Assembly (NCBI GenBank): GCA_000469685.2
Contig: LS997567.1
Span: 35,558,505 to 35,622,504, forward strand
Length of the DNA stretch: 64,000 nt
Source of the DNA: Haemonchus contortus
Taxonomy: Eukaryota > Nematoda > Chromadorea > Rhabditida > Trichostrongylidae
Direction of reading: 5' to 3'
The notes under the pieces are model-generated. The model saw nothing but the letters and a program-made list of their open reading frames with translations, was not told where the DNA came from and did no database searches. The position numbers and the translations under genes are program-made. This document shows, piece by piece, positions 62,805 through 64,000 of the stretch; position 1 is the stretch's first letter, and each line of letters starts with the position of its first letter.

Positions 62805-62870
62805 CGAGGGAGTTTACACCAGTCCACTGCTTTGCAATTCTACTCAAAGTACGCATACATGAAAAAACTA

Positions 62871-64000
62871 CAATAGGACCCGAGATTGAAACGATATAAG
62901 GAGGTGAGATGTGAAATGATCGACGATTGCGGTAATGTCCACTGGACGAGAAGAGGGAAGCATGCGACGATCCACCAAACTGCAGCGGCCTGGTACGTAC
63001 GAATAACTAACCGATGGTCGATGTCGTAGTGAGATGACAAGCACCTTACAACTTCCCGAGCTTCCGACAAATTCTGCCTTTCGCGGTAATACCGATTGCA
63101 GGTGAAGTTGGAGCGCGATTACCTCTCGCCGCATGCTATGAATCCAAGGGAAGATCGTGCTGGAGTCATGACACACGGTATGGCATCCGAAGTGAATGAA
63201 CTATCTCCTAGACCTTAGCATAGACGCAGCTAGAAGCCCACGTGACAATAGTCAGCTAGACCTGTTGTAGCAAGCCTTAACTTGTACATAGACACTAACA
63301 TGTGATGGGATGTGTCAACAATTTCAGAGCCTTCGTGAAAAACGCCGCCAACCACTTCTGCTGCGTCTTGCTTTTTTATGAATGAGTGCACCTTATCGCG
63401 AAGCACTTCTTTTCCTATACCAAACTCATCGTCTCTATTTCGAAACTGGAAGCATAGTGACGGAACCCGTCGACCGTGTTATTTCATTGATTTGCCTTTC
63501 GAATGGAAGAATGTCGTTCGAACCTCTAAGAAAACTTGCCATGCTTGTGCATGTTAGCTAATAGTATATCACCGACTACAGTGAAAAACACACGACTCTC
63601 TGCCCCAGTGAAGCTGTAAGCACATCTGAACTTTTCCCTCATCTTGTGATGAACTTGCTCGACATTGAATTCTTCCTGAGGTAATTTTAACACGAAGAGT
63701 ACGCGAAATTAGTCTAGCTATAACTACGAAGGATCAGATTCATGCCCTACATGAGCAAGGCAGTAGTCGATGTGAATATCCGTGCTCGCCGTAGTTCTCG
63801 CCGAGAGCATTTCTCCTTGTTATTACCTCCAATACAGTATTATTTTGCATCGACCCACATATATGAATGCTATGTAGACTGACTGATCGTATGCAGTAAT
63901 AGACAAGTCTGCAAATAGTGATAGCGGACTCGATCGATGGCACCTGTAACAACACTCGTAAAACATCCTCGTCCATTTCCTTGCTGCTTGCCACGATGGA
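62871..64000. other. End of window, no gene recognised
   Basis: A few short minus-strand frames (for example 63740-63994, 84 residues) have no recognisable family. The edge of the window may cut a gene. Confidence 0.35.

Larger units (their letters stand above)
59640..62870 (-). mobile_element. RTE-type non-LTR retrotransposon R4x, nearly full length
   Basis: On the minus strand the order is a short leader frame (62856-62620), endonuclease pieces (62804-62252), a linker region (62247-61618), reverse transcriptase (61463-60585), the C-terminal region (60455-60000) and a 3' tail. It is a different lineage from R1, being clearly diverged in every domain. Frameshifts break it into about eight pieces. 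Confidence 0.85.

Overview
The window is nuclear DNA from a nematode, most likely a strongylid of the hookworm kind (inference). The reasons are very short exons split by GT-AG introns, acceptor-like TTTCAG sites just upstream of start codons (candidate spliced-leader sites), a cysteine-rich secreted family of nematode style, an Ascaris-type TIL inhibitor, and many decayed retroelements and MITEs. There is no prokaryotic operon structure. Genes had to be rebuilt exon by exon, because the longest open frames are repeat artefacts.

Five genes can be supported. Three are paralogues of a modular cysteine-rich secreted protein family on the + strand: CRM-A (6599-10769, 9 exons, 372 aa), CRM-B (19719-22129, 10 exons, 405 aa) and the diverged CRM-C (27068-31403, 5 exons, 257 aa if joined as proposed). 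Each has a 21-residue signal-peptide exon, a run of phase-0 exons that mostly encode one 37-40 residue eight-cysteine module each, a C-x3-C-rich exon and a short Cys-rich last exon. The fourth gene is a complete TMEM135 homologue (41991-49638, 10 exons, 446 aa, + strand). The fifth is a TIL-domain protease inhibitor on the - strand (52678-53104, first exon not found). A sixth possible coding exon of unknown function lies at 54297-54765 (-).

Layout: 1-6.6 kb is intergenic, with a MITE, a 388-bp foldback element and a decayed copy of the sequence upstream of CRM-B. 6.6-10.9 kb is CRM-A, whose introns hold a TTAA-type MITE and a Penelope-like relic. 12.1-16.8 kb has a MITE and a deleted BEL/Pao LTR retrotransposon that keeps integrase and env-like parts. 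16.9-18.3 kb holds tandem repeats and a TATG/TA microsatellite. 19.7-22.2 kb is CRM-B. 22.4-25.2 kb is an RTE-type non-LTR element (-). 27.0-31.6 kb is CRM-C, whose large intron holds a mariner with intact ends, a pair of inverted hammerhead-like motifs and a MITE. 35.9-40.4 kb is a tandem array followed by a 2.45-kb CAGA satellite. 42.0-49.6 kb is TMEM135. 50.1-51.6 kb is another tandem array. 52.4-55.4 kb has the TIL gene and RTE debris. 56-58 kb has two Tc1-like relics. 58.8-62.9 kb has a second RTE 5' fragment and a near full-length third RTE (-).

The most unusual features are the expandable exon modules of the CRM family, with one half-deleted exon and a 3' end that looks homogenised between paralogues; a repeated minisatellite-microsatellite-terminus architecture at three loci, reminiscent of nonautonomous Helentron-type elements; and hammerhead-ribozyme-like motifs in retroelement tails.
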